Assembly: GCA_963691815.1 (NCBI GenBank)
Contig: OY829656.1
Location: forward strand, 9,389,752-9,453,751
Direction: 5' to 3'
DNA from: Echiichthys vipera
Taxonomy: Eukaryota > Chordata > Actinopteri > Perciformes > Trachinidae
DNA: 64,000 bases
Made by a program: the position numbers and the translations under genes. Below, piece after piece: positions 1 through 11,820 of the stretch (position 1 is its first letter; the number at the start of each line of letters is the position of its first letter). Below the pieces are notes generated by a model. It did no database searches and had not been told where the DNA came from. It worked only from the letters and a program-made list of their open reading frames with translations.

Positions 1-54
1 ATAGTATTCCTTGTTTTTGTCAAAGTAAGTGTAGTGTTTTTGAATTCTTGTTTA

Positions 55-235
55 TCCATTGTTTTTCCCTCCTGGTTGGAGCGTCCTTGTTTAATTAATT
101 ATTTTGTTCACTTTGCTTTTTGTTATTTCTCCTGTACGGAGCGACTTAGTTTCGAGATTTATTTTGTTAACTTTGCCTTTTGTTTTTTCCTCCTGGACGG
201 AGCGACTTTATTTTGTACTTTGTTTTATTACTGAC
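55..235. repeat. 60-bp tandem repeat, about 3 units
   Basis: Three successive units each contain a cctg.. ggagcg core (near 71, 131 and 192) followed by T-rich sequence with an attttgtt..actttg motif. Spacing is 60-61 bases. The style (T-rich, repeated ggagcg boxes) resembles repeats seen in LTRs of teleost gypsy elements, so this may be the end of an LTR cut by the window edge. That assignment is inference. The 66-aa frame across it is not a gene. Confidence 0.6.
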
Positions 236-300
236 GACTTTTTAGAGATTCTGCACTTGTCTTTGTTAATGTTTATTTAAACAATTTTGTTTCCACACAT

Positions 301-1719
301 AAGCTGCCAAATATGCATGAAAGGAAACTTCTGCAACTGACAGGTAGATCCACCTAATAACATATTAACAGCATTTTAATGTTGGGTAGGTATCTACGAC
401 TGTTGAAAAGGCTCATGCAAATGCAGTGTAAATCCAGTTAATGAGGTTTTGAGAAGGATTCTTTGTTTCAGCACATATTAAAGTCTTCTGTATTTGAACA
501 AATCAGCAACACATGACCTAAACAAAAAATCCCAGGGTTCAGGAGCCAATATGGTTTTGGCAAGAATTTACAATAATTACTGGACTCTCATCCTTTCTAC
601 AGAGGCTGTTAGCACAGGTAAGGATAGATAGCTGGATAGAGGGTGGTGGACGATCATGTGTCAGAAACTCACTGTTTGAACCTAATTGGCTCCAAAAATC
701 CCAGAAAAATCTTTGACAGCTGCTGTATACACATGCCCAGGGCTAATCCTTTGCAAAAAGCAACCTAGAAATGAACCTTTATATCATTATTATTATTATT
801 ATTATTATTATTTACAGAGTTGTGTCGTAGCACAATAATACTTGAGACAACATTATTTACCAGTCCACTGTGTTGCTCTCCAATAGTTTTGTTTTTACTC
901 TCGTGTGAAACTTTCATCATTCTTGCTCTGCAGATATGATTTGTGTTCTTACTCCTCACAATCGTTCAGTCTTCATCAGACGAACAGTCAGCATGGAAAT
1001 GGAGCTGATGAGAATGGGACCAAAATGACTGTTTGATTAATGTAATTATTTCTTTTAACATACTTTGCTCATCATGAAATCGACAGATTAAGCTAATCTT
1101 AACCGCTGATTGAATGTAATGGAAACTAATGATATCCAGAGAAGTGCTTATCTTTATTCACTGTGTAATCTTAACCTAATGTTTAATAATTGCATCATTA
1201 CATGCCATCTGTTATTGCTAATGAAAATCAAGAGGGGTTTTAAATTCTTAGTTGAAATCATTTGCACTATAACTAACTCCCTTATAATTCCCCAAAAGCC
1301 CTTACTTGATACAGCTCTTTTCAGATAGGATTAGTTTAACAGGTAGAGGCGTGTTGATGTAATCATTACCATGACTGCAATTTCAGTCCCCTCTGAATCT
1401 GCCACGGCTGTAATTTTCATGTGCTGCTCATGCCCGCACCACTTAAATGTCTGTCCCCTTTTACTCTCTTCAGAATATCCAGTGCAAATAACCTGAGTCC
1501 ATTTCCGACATCTCTGAGATTATTGCCAAATATTGGGTCATTTCCTTTGGGAAAGCACTCATTCTGTATGCTCGTGGACCATCTGCTCAAACTGCAATTG
1601 GCAGCAGGGTTCAGCCCAAAGAGAGAGCTGATCCAAAGTCTCAACTCTGGTTTGGCCGTGACTTTCCTCTGCTCGTCTTCCCCTGCAAGTTGGACATTTG
1701 ATTGTAGTGGGTTAGCAGC
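301..1719. other. Unassigned non-coding stretch
   Basis: No gene is supported here. It holds an (ATT)n microsatellite at about 785-813. The short frames on both strands around 1417-1723 have no recognisable domain. A ctgatgaagactg motif is visible on the minus strand near 968-980 but lacks the partner needed for a ribozyme core. Confidence 0.5.
785..813. repeat. (ATT)n microsatellite
   Basis: About nine uninterrupted ATT units. They produce the Asn-run frame on the opposite strand, which is not a gene. Confidence 0.9.
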
Positions 1720-1880
1720 TTAAGTCTGGCTAGTCTCGTATTGCCAGACCTCCACAGTTTTCCACAGAAAAGTCTGGCTGCACAAGTTAACATTCTGGGA
1801 GAGGGGAAAAGACGTTTTGGCATCTTAATCGTCTTGAGTGGTGCTAAGCCCCGGACGCAGGGATTCTGCCCTTGCAAAAT
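1720..1880. repeat. Teleost dispersed repeat
   Basis: The segment begins with tctggctagtctcgtattgc and continues with cagacctccacag. I recognise this pattern (a 'tagtctcgcattgccagacc' type end) as a common interspersed repeat of fish genomes, probably a non-autonomous DNA transposon end. Class and exact boundaries cannot be set from this copy. Confidence 0.45.
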
Positions 1881-3281
1881 ATCAATTCAGCCGGCATCAA
1901 AATAGATAACTATATAAAAATACAGTGGAATAACAGTGTCTTGTTTTTTGTGATAGCCATGAAAAATATTGGTATTCCATGTAGTCTCCATGTGTGAGAG
2001 TTGTGCGGAGGCAATCCCAGCCTATATTTTTTTTTTTCAGTATTTCAAATATAGCACGTTTAAACAGCTGAGATTTTATTTTTCAATTTGTTTTATTAAT
2101 TTTGTTACACTCGAGCTGACTCTCAGAAGAAACAAAATTACTACGGGGGTTTTAATGACTGTAGACAGCAATTTGATCAGATAAATTCAAAGCAAACAGG
2201 GGACTTTTAAGAGGTTTGAGGCTATTTTATCTCACAATGTTTGCTGCACAATGTACAATGTAACTTCAGTAAAGAGATGTCCTTGTTATCAAAAATACCA
2301 TGACCTGCCATCTTCTCGCCTTCATTTCAGCTGTAATGAAGAGTCCCAGACGTATCCTAACAAATGGCTGTGGACAGCTTAATGCCTGTCAGATTGGAGC
2401 CAAAGACGTAATTATTTTACTTACAGAGCATATTGCCATTATAATTGAAGTCATAATAGACAATGACTTTCCTGTCACACATTAAGATCAGATAAATACA
2501 GTGAGAGACAGCATTGAAGTGTTTGGTGTTAATCATGTTTATTACTACCTCTTCTGGGAGGTAGGTGTCAGCTACAACAGAATTATAGTCATTTTTCTTA
2601 TTTCAGACAAGAAAATGTAGTTCATTTAGTGATAAGGTTTAGATTATGTATGATGACCTCATAATAGTCTGCATCGTTTCCCCTGTCCTGTATGTCAAAA
2701 GTAATGGATTTGATCTTTTTGTTGTTGTTTAGGATTTGATTAGGTGCTTGCTGCCAACAAAAGTGATCCAGGCAGCAGTATAAATGTAATTTTTAGGAGA
2801 CATGTTTTTTTGATCATGGATATAGCCAGTAATAATAAAGTTCCCCTAATCAAATGTGGCTACACCAATCTTCAGATGTGATTTTGCTTTTTGCAGGTTA
2901 TTAAATTGTTTTACAGCAAAACAGGAAACAAGAGAAGACCATTTGATTCATCTTTTATCACAGACTAAGCTAAATTTCTCATAGTGGTTGAAGATGGCGG
3001 CTAGACTGCTCATTGTTAATCCAAAAGGACAAAAAGAATACACAATGCAGGGACTTAAGAGAGCTAGGGGCAGCATCTTCTTCAGGACAGGAAGCAATGA
3101 AGTTCATGTAAAGGCAACACAAGTCACAAGAGACACCACTAGCCTTGTATTTATTTGTTCATTATACCATACGTAATCTCATATGTATTAGAGTTATGAT
3201 ACACAATTTCCGCTGTGGCTATACAACTGCTGACTAGCATGTTTTTTAAATAACCAAGGCACTTCACACCTATTTTGTGTT
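1881..3281. other. Unassigned non-coding stretch
   Basis: AT-rich sequence without a supported gene, RNA or recognisable element. The short frames at 1969-2184, 2300-2485 and 2988-3176 show no domain and no splice context that I can defend. Confidence 0.5.
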
Positions 3282-3349
3282 AAAAAAAAAAAAAAAAAAG
3301 AACTGTGAGCAAATTTAGAAAACAGTAACCACTGTGTTAGAAGAGAAGA

Positions 3350-3642
3350 TTTCAACTGTGTGGACCATGTATCGAGTGTGGACTGGTGGCTGGAGAGGTG
3401 CCAGTTCATCTCCTGGGCACTGCTGAGGTGCTGTTGAGCAAGGCACCGAACCCTAACTGCTCGGGCTCCGGTCACTGGCAGCCCCCTCGCTCTAACATCT
3501 CTCCTTAATTGCATGTATAGGTCCTGTCTGTGCATGTGTGTATTTCGGGCCTGTGTGTGTAACATGATTAATAATAAGAGTGAAAAAATTCTATTTCCCC
3601 GTTGCGGGATAAATAAAGTAATTCTTCTTCTTCTTCTTCTTC
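3350..3642 (+). mobile_element. SINE-type retroelement with (TTC)n tail
   Basis: The body contains tggtggctggagaggtgcca and gttgagcaaggcaccgaacc, both very common in teleost short retroelements. The 3' end is tttccccgttgcgggataaa followed by taaagtaattcttc and a (TTC)n run. That tail resembles the 3' end of Rex1/L2-type LINEs elsewhere in this window, which fits mobilisation by such a LINE. It sits inside the left arm of the Tc1-type inverted repeat. A LINE 3'-UTR fragment is the alternative to a SINE. Confidence 0.6.
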
Positions 3643-3692
3643 AATGTTTTCTTCTATAGGATTCAAAAATGAACAGGAAGTGTAGAGGCCAC

Positions 3693-3889
3693 AGCTTTGA
3701 ATGACTTCAGCACATCTGCGCCCACAGGACATCACTAGTTTCTCACTCTGCTCTGGTTTGATCTTGGTCCATTCTGACTCAGTCTCTTCCACAGTTCACT
3801 AACTGTAGTGGGTTTCTTAGCCTTCACTTTGTTGCCAAGGATTTTCCAGAGATTCTCTATGGGGTTTAGATCTGGATGGAAAGCAAGGG
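3693..3889 (-). pseudogene. Tc1/mariner transposase C-terminal fragment
   Basis: The minus strand reads HPDLNPIENLWKILGNKVKA, the conserved block holding the final acidic residue (E of the DD34E triad) of Tc1 transposases. It continues with KKPTTVSELWKRL. After a frameshift near 3780 the other frame carries EWTKIKPEQSEKLVMSCG and RRCAEVIQSCGLYTS, the usual Tc1 C-terminus. Everything N-terminal (helix-turn-helix, first two Asp residues) is missing because the inverted-repeat arm joins directly to this piece. The fragment cannot be active. It marks the element as Tc1-like rather than a generic fold-back. Confidence 0.85.
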
Positions 3890-4010
3890 CCTCTACACTT
3901 CCTATTCGTTTTTGAATCCTATAGCCCAAAGAAAACATTGTGTAAATCTTCTCTTCTGACAAAATTGTTACTTTTCTTTAATTTTGCTCACTGCTTTTTT
4001 CAAAAAAACT

Positions 4011-4856
4011 TTCATTTTTTTTCACAAAATCATGTGTAATGTAATAACTTTTATATTTTTTACATATCTATATCTATTATATATATATAAATATATGCCT
4101 ATCTAACTAGTTATGATAATCCTGGCCTGCTCTCTTCTATGTGTTCGTATTTAAAAGATGGCTGTTATCATATGGTGCAATTTCATGGTGCAGTTCATGT
4201 ATTTTGAAGTAGAAAAAGTTCATTATTTGTGTAACATAATTTACACAATAAGTAAAATTAACATTTTCCTCCAGTGTTTATTAATGTAATCTAGTCTATA
4301 CCCTCAGTACCTAAATGATAAAAGGGACATAAAATAAAATCTTTAATTTCTATACTAGAACACATTCAAAAATACATATATGCATAAATAAATAACTTGA
4401 TTATTCAAAATAAACTAGTTAAAGAAAAACAGGAAAATGTAAAATAAAAAAAAAACACATCATGTACATTTCCTGCATCTGTCATATATGTCCAGAAATG
4501 TACCGTCAATATGACGTCCAACTTTTATCATGGTGGGACGTACAAATAGTGGACCTAGTTTGGAGGGCTAATAGATGACCAGAATTGGTCATGCGCCGAC
4601 AGACCAAATATAAACATGATGTCTGAAATGCTCTGTTTTAACACTTGTCTCTTTAAGAAAAGGCCCAGCCTGATTGGTCAGCTTTTCAGGGTCTTCCATA
4701 TCCCTGCTCCATCATTGCAGCGGGGGAAGGACTAATGATCGCAAAAAACATGGAAATCCCACTTTTTACAATATGTGACTTTTAACTTTTTCAATCTTGT
4801 TGGACGCCTGATAGAATAGTCCTGACGGTCCACATTTTACTGCCACTTATAATATC
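4011..4856. other. AT-rich unassigned stretch
   Basis: Very AT-rich sequence with (TA)n-like runs around 4076-4100. No gene or recognisable element is seen up to the hAT-type insertion that follows. Confidence 0.5.
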
Positions 4857-4864
4857 ACTGAGCC

Positions 4865-5731
4865 CAGTGACGTGCAGTGAGGGTTGGGGTTGGGGAGGCA
4901 CTGACTCACAAGTCAGATTTACAAACATACAGTAGAATGCCAATAGGATAGGATGAGAGAATAGGAGAGAATAGGAGATAATAGGATGCTGAAAACCATT
5001 TTAAAACACCAGTGCCACTGTATATTGCAGTATGTCTTACCTTTACTTGTAAATGACTTCTTGCTTTGACTGAAAGTCCAGCTTTGGAAAATGTCTTAGT
5101 ATATTTATTATTTTCAGGGCGAGAAATGACACCTTGTCGCTAAGCTCTACAGCGTCGCACAGCACACTTGTGTTTACTTTTTGCACACAGGTTAGAGTTC
5201 ACCGTGACCTGCGGGCTATCAGGCTGCTCACTATCGCCGCCTGCCTTGAGGCAGAGGTACTGCCTGCCTCAAGCCAAGCATTTTCCCTGTGGATTTATGT
5301 CTTATCAATAAGATGCAAATATTACACACATACGTAAAATACATTACTGAACACCATGGAAGGGAAGACGTATACTTTTATTACATAAAAGTGTCCTCAA
5401 CCATCATATTGGAAACATACACAGAAATGGGAACAAGCACGCGCCGTTTGCACGCGCTCAATCCAGTTTGTGAGCGCAATCTGGAGGGAGGCACGGCTGT
5501 CCGGGCCTCACCTCTCGTCTCCGAAGAGACTCCGTTTATTTAAGCAGGAAATACAGAATTTTCTGCAATTTTTACTATAAAAATGGTCAAAATACATTAA
5601 GAACCACACCAAAATCATAGTCCAGAGGACAAATATTAATACTTGTGTTATTTTATTATTTTGTTTCTTTTTCCTCTCATGATGACAGGGGAGGCACAGC
5701 CTCACCTGCCTCCCCTGACTGCACGTCACTG
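4865..5731. mobile_element. Non-autonomous hAT-type element
   Basis: The ends are imperfect inverted repeats. The left starts CAGTGACGTGCAGTGAGG and the right ends CTGACTGCACGTCACTG, with GGGGAGGCA also shared inside both ends. The element is flanked by a perfect 8-bp direct repeat, actgagcc, at 4857-4864 and 5732-5739. An 8-bp target duplication with CAG..CTG termini is the hAT signature. At 867 bases with no transposase reading it is non-autonomous. Short frames inside are not genes. A degenerate ataggagagaataggag repeat lies near 4945-4987. Confidence 0.85.
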
Positions 5732-5739
5732 ACTGAGCC

Positions 5740-7789
5740 AAATGTTTTTAGAACATCCAGTTATAGGATCAACTTTTCGGACCAGGATTTATATAGTTTC
5801 TCCTTTAAACCGTGTGACGTGCGAGTCAACACAAAGCAAAGTCAGCATCCTCCTGTGTCCCAGACACTTTTGTAATGACCCTGTGTTTTTTTCATACCCA
5901 TTTTGTGCCATTTCATGTGTAATTGTTAAACACTATAGCAGCAGAACAGGCAAGACATCAAGCTGCACAGCGAGTATAAAAAAAAAAGAAATGCTTGAGT
6001 GGAGCAGAGATTTGGCAAGCTATTGGCCAACTAATGGGGTCAGGGCACACATGTCCCCGGCTAGACATGGACAGGACACAGCAGCCACTTAGTTGTTATC
6101 ATACAAGACAAGACAAAACATCAGATCAACAGCAGGACTATAACAGATATTGGGTGAAAATGTTATTCCACAGTGCTGTTCCATTCTGCATTCTTTATTG
6201 GTAGATTATTATTAGATTGAGTTATGAACTGACCTTCATGTTATTAAACGATATTGACGGTTCTCCCTGGTAATATAAGGGCTTATTTATCCAGAGCAGT
6301 GTGCACACTGGGAGGAGCAGAGGTGTGGGCGTAATCTGGATAAATATTTGACTTGCCGAGTTTACACTGTTTACTGAGAATTATGAGTTTGAGAGACCAA
6401 ACACTTAATTCATCACTCTACCTCTCAGTGGGCTCTCTTATTTCATAAACAGGGCCATGTAAACACACCTCTGCATTCCCAAGTCAAAGCGTGAGCCTGC
6501 AGGGGTGTGAATGTGTTTGGATGAGACAGTAATGTGGGAGGGGTTTGATTAAGATATGAGGAGCAGATATGTGTCATTCAGTAGCACAGGCACTACAGCA
6601 GTATTAATTGGCAACATGCAGTCCCACGGGAATCAGACCGCAGTGACTCACTAGATGTGATTTGATTTTCCAACTGTCAAAAAAAATATTTGTATCTTCT
6701 AACCAAACAAGTACAGGCGCAATTTATCTGCATCACCTACATGATTATCACAACTACTGTTGTTGCAAATGTGCCATGTGTCAAAGATCTCACAGCTTAG
6801 GTGAAAGTTATAATGATGTGATTAGAGTGTAACCTTACAGACTTCATAGTAAGAAAGTCACCTCAGCACCTATGCTCTGATTCTAAGTGTGTTTTCTCTG
6901 GCATAATATAATATTTGACTTAACTGAAGTAATTTTGATTGTATATTTGAAAAATTATATATCACATAAATAGTTAAAATCTGCATTAGAGGAGTTATTT
7001 TTATCACCTCCATCATTGCAGCGGCAATGCAATGTAAAAACTTTATCAGTCATTATTCAGCCTAGGGTACTAAGGGGGTCAGGAGTCATATGCATGTGTG
7101 AATATTTTTCAACTCATTTAAGAAATAAAAAGAAATTACAAGTTGCTCCTAATGACTGAGGGATTTCTTCCCTCATTTTAATTGTATGGGCATTTTGTGA
7201 ACTTGAACTCACTGCCCATTAACTTCTGACCCTAGCAATAGGTCATTATCATTTATTTCAGAAGAATTAAAATCCAAACCACTGAGCATGATACGTTTTT
7301 CAAGGGTCAGATCGCCATATTAAAAAATGTATCACTGAGAAAGATAGATATATAAAATAAAGAGAAATAAAGACTTACCCCCCTCATTCCGCTGCCTTAC
7401 ATGGACCCCACCTATCTTTGAATTCAGCCTTCATTTTGATCTCAATTACACATTTAGTGACTGTATTTTGCATGGACACTACTGCAGCGATAAAATGTGT
7501 CCGCAGACAGACAGACATTATGTAAAAACCAGGCAAATCCTCTGTGGTAGTTCCTGCTTCAGTAGGTGTTTCCTGGAACATATTTTTCATGATGACACAC
7601 CAATACAAACACAGACACGCACACACACACATACACACCTACTCACAATGTGAAATCAATACAGCTGGTAACATTAAAAAGCTCACAAGGAATTTACTGC
7701 AAACATTACAGCAGCACTAATCAATATTTATATTGACAATGGATCGGATTTTGTAACTATGTGTAATGTGAAAGTGTTGTCAGTGGTGA
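5740..7789. other. Unassigned non-coding stretch
   Basis: No supported gene. A short imperfect (AC)n run lies at about 7607-7637. Frames at 5742-6092 and 7384-7653 lack domains and splice context. Confidence 0.5.
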
Positions 7790-7960
7790 TGAACCTTTAG
7801 AGAATTCTCACCAAACTTTGAAACTCCTGCAGCAGGCAGCTGTTTGTAGCAACAACAAAAAAAAAAGTATCAGGCTGACAGAGTTGACTGACAAAGCTCA
7901 TGCACATAGTGGAACATTAAGATGCTAAACTCTCTCGGGAGCTGAAGTAGAGCGAAAAGA
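7790..7960 (+). repeat. Dispersed repeat, 'agtggaacattaa' family, copy 1
   Basis: Shares with 16960-17110 and 48210-48430 the order gcaggcag..tt / gacaaagct / (tagctggtgaa) / tagtggaacatt. This copy is the most diverged. The three copies lie in the same orientation. The family is common in percomorph genomes, but I cannot name its class. Confidence 0.4.
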
Positions 7961-8064
7961 TGAACAAATGAATGCTAATGTTGCTCTGTGTCTGCCGGAT
8001 ATGTGAATAGACAACTGTTTCATATCAGTTAGTCATATCAACTCTATAAGGCTGTAATATATTA

Positions 8065-8222
8065 AAGCTGAGACAGCAAGGCTGAGTGGTTAGAGCAGTC
8101 ACCCCGTGCAAAGAGGCTGAAGTTCCTCGAGGCAGCGGCCGCAGGTCTGAGTCGAACCTTTGCTGCATGTTTCCCCCTCTCTCTCTCACCCCATTTCCTG
8201 TCTGTCCTATCTAATAAAGATT
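8065..8222 (+). mobile_element. tRNA-derived SINE
   Basis: The 5' part carries a tRNA-like region with an A-box-like ggctgagtggttagagcag and a degenerate B-box-like gtctgagtcgaacctt. It is followed by the tail tttgctgcatgtttccccct, a ctctctctctcacc run and tgtcctatctaataaag. This layout (tRNA head, 'ctgcatg..cccctctctctc', 'aataaag' end) is a widespread teleost SINE. The B-box is mutated, so promoter function is doubtful. It is not a functional tRNA gene: no cloverleaf is possible across the inserted sequence. Confidence 0.6.
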
Positions 8223-8540
8223 GATTGTATTCCTAATGCCTTCTTTATCCATTTTGAAATTTAGAGTTTCTTCTAGTCAGATAAATTAGTTATATGGTAA
8301 GGATGTCCTCTTACCTTTTCTTTGCTGACAGTTTCGGCTGCACTCCAGTCTTCCTCAGAGCTGCTGTTTTCTTCTGGGTATGACGTGCTTTATGAAAACA
8401 GCTGACGTGTCCTAAGTGTTTTGTACTGTTCTAGTCTTTCTGTGACTATGTGTAAAGTGACGTCTACAGGTGTTTTTGTTAATAATGATATAACGTCATG
8501 TGATTTTCATCCTTCTCCACAGTTATGTTGTTGATTTCTT
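8223..8540 (-). mobile_element. Penelope-like element terminal region (probable)
   Basis: On the minus strand this segment leads into ctctgaggaagactggagtg, then cagccgaaactgtcagca and a ggtaagaggacatcc stretch. That arrangement is typical of the terminal repeat/linker region of fish Penelope-like elements. No reverse transcriptase or GIY-YIG reading is attached here, so the copy is an isolated end. Assignment rests on the motif and remembered family style. Confidence 0.4.
8331..8358 (-). ncRNA. Hammerhead-ribozyme-like core
   Basis: Read on the minus strand: CTGAGGA (fits the CUGANGA core box), then a short hairpin CTG-gagtg-CAG extended by one G-C pair across an A-C mismatch, then CGAAAC. 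These are the two conserved strands of a hammerhead core in the right order and spacing. Hammerheads are known from Penelope-like elements. The helix is weakened by the mismatch, and helices I and III were not verified, so activity is unproven. Confidence 0.4.
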
Positions 8541-11500
8541 GTCATAGAAATAAGGAGGCGTGAGGGCAACACCATGAACAGGGATGAGGGGGCATACTTG
8601 CTCCCACACACCTGGGACACCATACTCTGCCAGCGGCACCAGGGCAAGGAACGTGCACAACAGGGTCCGGAAACTTTAAGGTTAAAAAAAAAAGGTTGGG
8701 ATAGCTACACTTGTACTTGCCACTACATTGTGGCCAAATAAGCAATTCATTCAAAATGTGTCAGATGTTATCTAATTTAGAGTGACCGTATTTGATGCTT
8801 CCTCAATTCCCTTGTAGTTAACTGCTTAAACTGACCATCCCGACATAAAAAACAACCTCATTCAGTAAGTTTATTTTGCATGCAGCTCATGATATTTACA
8901 TTTATTAGTAGGCGACAACCTCTATTGGCAAACGAGGACGCAATTATATACATATATATGTATATATAGAGCATATAGTATACTGTATATATACTGTATG
9001 CTGTTTATGACTCTGTCCAAAATGATTAGAAATGTGTTGCTGGCATCAAATTCTATATTAGGATATAATTTGCAAAATCCATAAAATTGTTATGTTTCAA
9101 CATTTGAAATGTTGTCTTTGTACTGTTATTATTAGATTGGTTTAGTCTATAAAACAATATAAAACACATAAAAAGTGTTGGTGCGGCAGAAACATTTATA
9201 GGCTTGTATGAAAACCACACCCAAAAAAATCTTGAATATTAGAATACAACATAAAAGGATCAAGATAATCAAATTAATCTGTTTAAATCTATAACATAAC
9301 AATGAAAGTGTATATATACTGTATATGTTAAATAGCAAAAAGCCATCTTGAACATATGAACAGGATCAATTTTGTTTCTAACTACTTGCTTTTGACGGCA
9401 GAGCATTTCAGTCTCTTTTTTACACTCAGACAATAAGACAGGAGAGTCTAGTAAATAAATTGTAAACAGTCCATAAGAGAACTCGGTACTTAATAAAAAA
9501 ATTGACTGCGGGAAGATTTATACAGAGGGAGATGAAGGTAAAGTAAAACTTTAATCTCATATCTTGTTACTTGAAATGCATTCATATAATATGATATGAT
9601 ATGACATTCTATTTAACGCTTAGGGTTAGGCATCAAGATGACTTTGTTAGAAGTTGTGGTGTGGTTTTGTACTTCTGGAACAAAAACACTGTCGGGACAC
9701 AAACACCGATCCCCCTGGTGAATGCTCCCTACACAGAATTTGGAAGTCTTCAGCCATTTTCAAATGTGAACCCCGGACAATATCAGGAGAATCGGGTCCA
9801 GAGATAGTCCAGGGTTTCTTATTTGTCAGGTGATTTGGGCCCTTACAGACAGAAGTTCCCAAATCTCGTTGTCCCTACAGTGAGACAATTTAACTGCCGT
9901 CTTTGTGTAAATCACCTTTCTTCTTCACCTTCAATAAGTTTGTTTCGCTCCGCTGTTGTTGCGGACGCATATATAAACGTCATCAAGGCGCCCATTCAAC
10001 TCTGTGAATACACCAGAGAATTAGTGACTGTATTCACACGAGTCCACACGGAGATTACCCGTACTTTGTACTAGGAAGATGGCAGGGTAAACTCTGTTTG
10101 TTGTCCAGTATTGGATATTTGCTTTCACACATATATCAGCTGATTTCTGTCTTTAATCCAGGCGTGATTTCTACAGTAATAAAAATGTGGATTATACAAG
10201 AATTGCAGTGCATTACTTTTCCTAGTTATATATACAAACAGTGAATGAGGACAGCCTTATTTAACAAGCCTTGTAGTAAACAGTGCGGGTTCATCGTTGA
10301 TGGGCATGATGTTGTAGGAAAATAGGGCTCAGTTGTGGCTTCATGATTATTTCCACTACCCTGTTTATTAAGAAAAAATGTGATAGAAGAAGCATTAGCT
10401 AATTAGCTTTGAAAATATGCCTGTTTAACACGACTGATATACTGATGTACTGATCTCCACCTCTGATAAAATGTTCCCAGAACTGTGTGCAACAATAAAA
10501 AAGAGACCATTTTTCATTAGCTGTGGGTATTGACTGTGTAGGCCTGTCTTCAAACATGATCAATAATAGCAATGTATAATGTCTGCTCTCCACCACACTT
10601 AATAATAAGCCTCAAACAGCCAAATTCTCATTGTGTTTGGCTTTGAAAGAATAACAAGGTTGTTAATTACAAAGGTTTCATTAATTAATATCCCTTCTCG
10701 CCCATCAATGGATGAGTAATTCTTGGTAATGGAACATGCTCCGCTCGCATAATCGATCAGGGTTCATGGAAGTGATGAAAGAATATCTGGCTGATATCAT
10801 AGAAATTAATTGAAGGACAATCACAAGGTGATAATGAGCTCCTGCCTTTTTCAGACATCTTAACTTGATGAAGTAGAAACAGAGATAACAGGAAAAGGGA
10901 CAGGAAAAAAATCATGCATCAACAGTTGCAAATTTTTGCAAAAACAGCAGTAAATCTACACAACAAAAGCCTCCCGAGAAGCTTGATGTACGGAAATCTA
11001 CTGTATGTGGGCAGCTTGCTTCCAGCCCACACCCTGCTTGTGGACAGATTTATAATGACTCATTTGATATGTAGCCAGAGGTAATTATACATATGGCAGA
11101 TAATACATGCTGTACCTTCAGATAAAACCTCTACCACACATGCTAAGTGAGGCATATTTCGGTGTATTCAAACAAGAATTGCACTTGTGTGTTATTTTTA
11201 AGTCCATAAAAAACATTATTTTTTGGCTTCCATGCGGCAACTGTCTTCAGTTAAGGGGAAGATGTCATTCTGATCATCTAATCCCCAAAGCCTCCTCTTC
11301 TATATGCCACTCCTGCCTATCTCTGTGACTGAGGCAGACACCAGCGGAGGGCCAGATGGTGTGTGTTACACTTGTTTTGCTGTCTTGCGACTGTTATTTA
11401 TACACCACAGAGGAAGCAGCAGCGGACCCCCTAGACGAAAGCTTTTGTTTCGGAGCTTAAAGAGGAGAGGGGCGAGGAATGAGTAGAAGACGAAAACAAA

Positions 11501-11754
11501 TGTCCCTATTAGATTATCACCTCAGCCCCTGTGGAAGAACTCTCTCCTCCTGTCTTTAGTGTGTATAAGCTCTGCTCGCGTGGGTGTGTGCGCCCAGCTG
11601 CCAGGAAACAGAAAACAGCAGTCTGATATCTCAATATCACTGGTATTAGCCCTGGAAAGAGGCTATGGATCATTTTAATGCCACCTCGTGTACAGGAAGC
11701 CCCGAGTAGCAGATCGATGATACATGTCCCCCGGCCATCCATGACACCCACCAA
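8541..11754. other. Unassigned stretch, no gene supported
   Basis: Contains a TA-rich run near 8944-9000. A more GC-balanced block at about 9600-10075 begins cttagggttaggcatcaag and looks like another dispersed repeat, but I cannot classify it. Frames at 9601-9807, 9823-10074, 11107-11328 and 11304-11486 show no known domain. Confidence 0.45.

Positions 11755-11818
<64 letters not shown>
11755..11818. repeat. (AC)n microsatellite
   Basis: About 32 uninterrupted AC units. They generate Thr-His and Cys-Val frames on both strands, which are not genes. Confidence 0.97.

Positions 11819-11820
<2 letters not shown>

Larger units (their letters stand above)
3282..4010 (-). mobile_element. Tc1-type inverted-repeat element split by a SINE
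   Basis: Two arms are inverted copies. The left arm is 3282-3350 plus 3643-3692. The right arm is 3890-4010. The inner 50 bases (ctataggattcaaaaa..., aggaagtgtagaggc) match with a 4-base gap, and the outer parts share agaagagaagattt and gtgagcaaa. The left arm is interrupted at about 3350 by a SINE that ends in (TTC)n at 3642, after which arm homology resumes. Between the arms, minus-strand sequence encodes the C-terminus of a Tc1/mariner transposase. The whole is therefore a deletion derivative of a Tc1-like element with arms of about 110-120 bases. Exact outer termini and a TA target duplication could not be fixed because the ends lie in A/T runs. Confidence 0.7.

Noticed and set aside
965..985. 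Minus-strand ctgatgaag resembling a hammerhead box
   Set aside because: No CGAAAC partner at a suitable distance.
8085..8160. Functional tRNA gene
   Set aside because: A-box and B-box remnants are present but a cloverleaf does not form. The SINE tail follows.
9616..9630. Telomere-like ttagggttagg
   Set aside because: Only two partial units. Part of what looks like a dispersed repeat, not a telomeric array.
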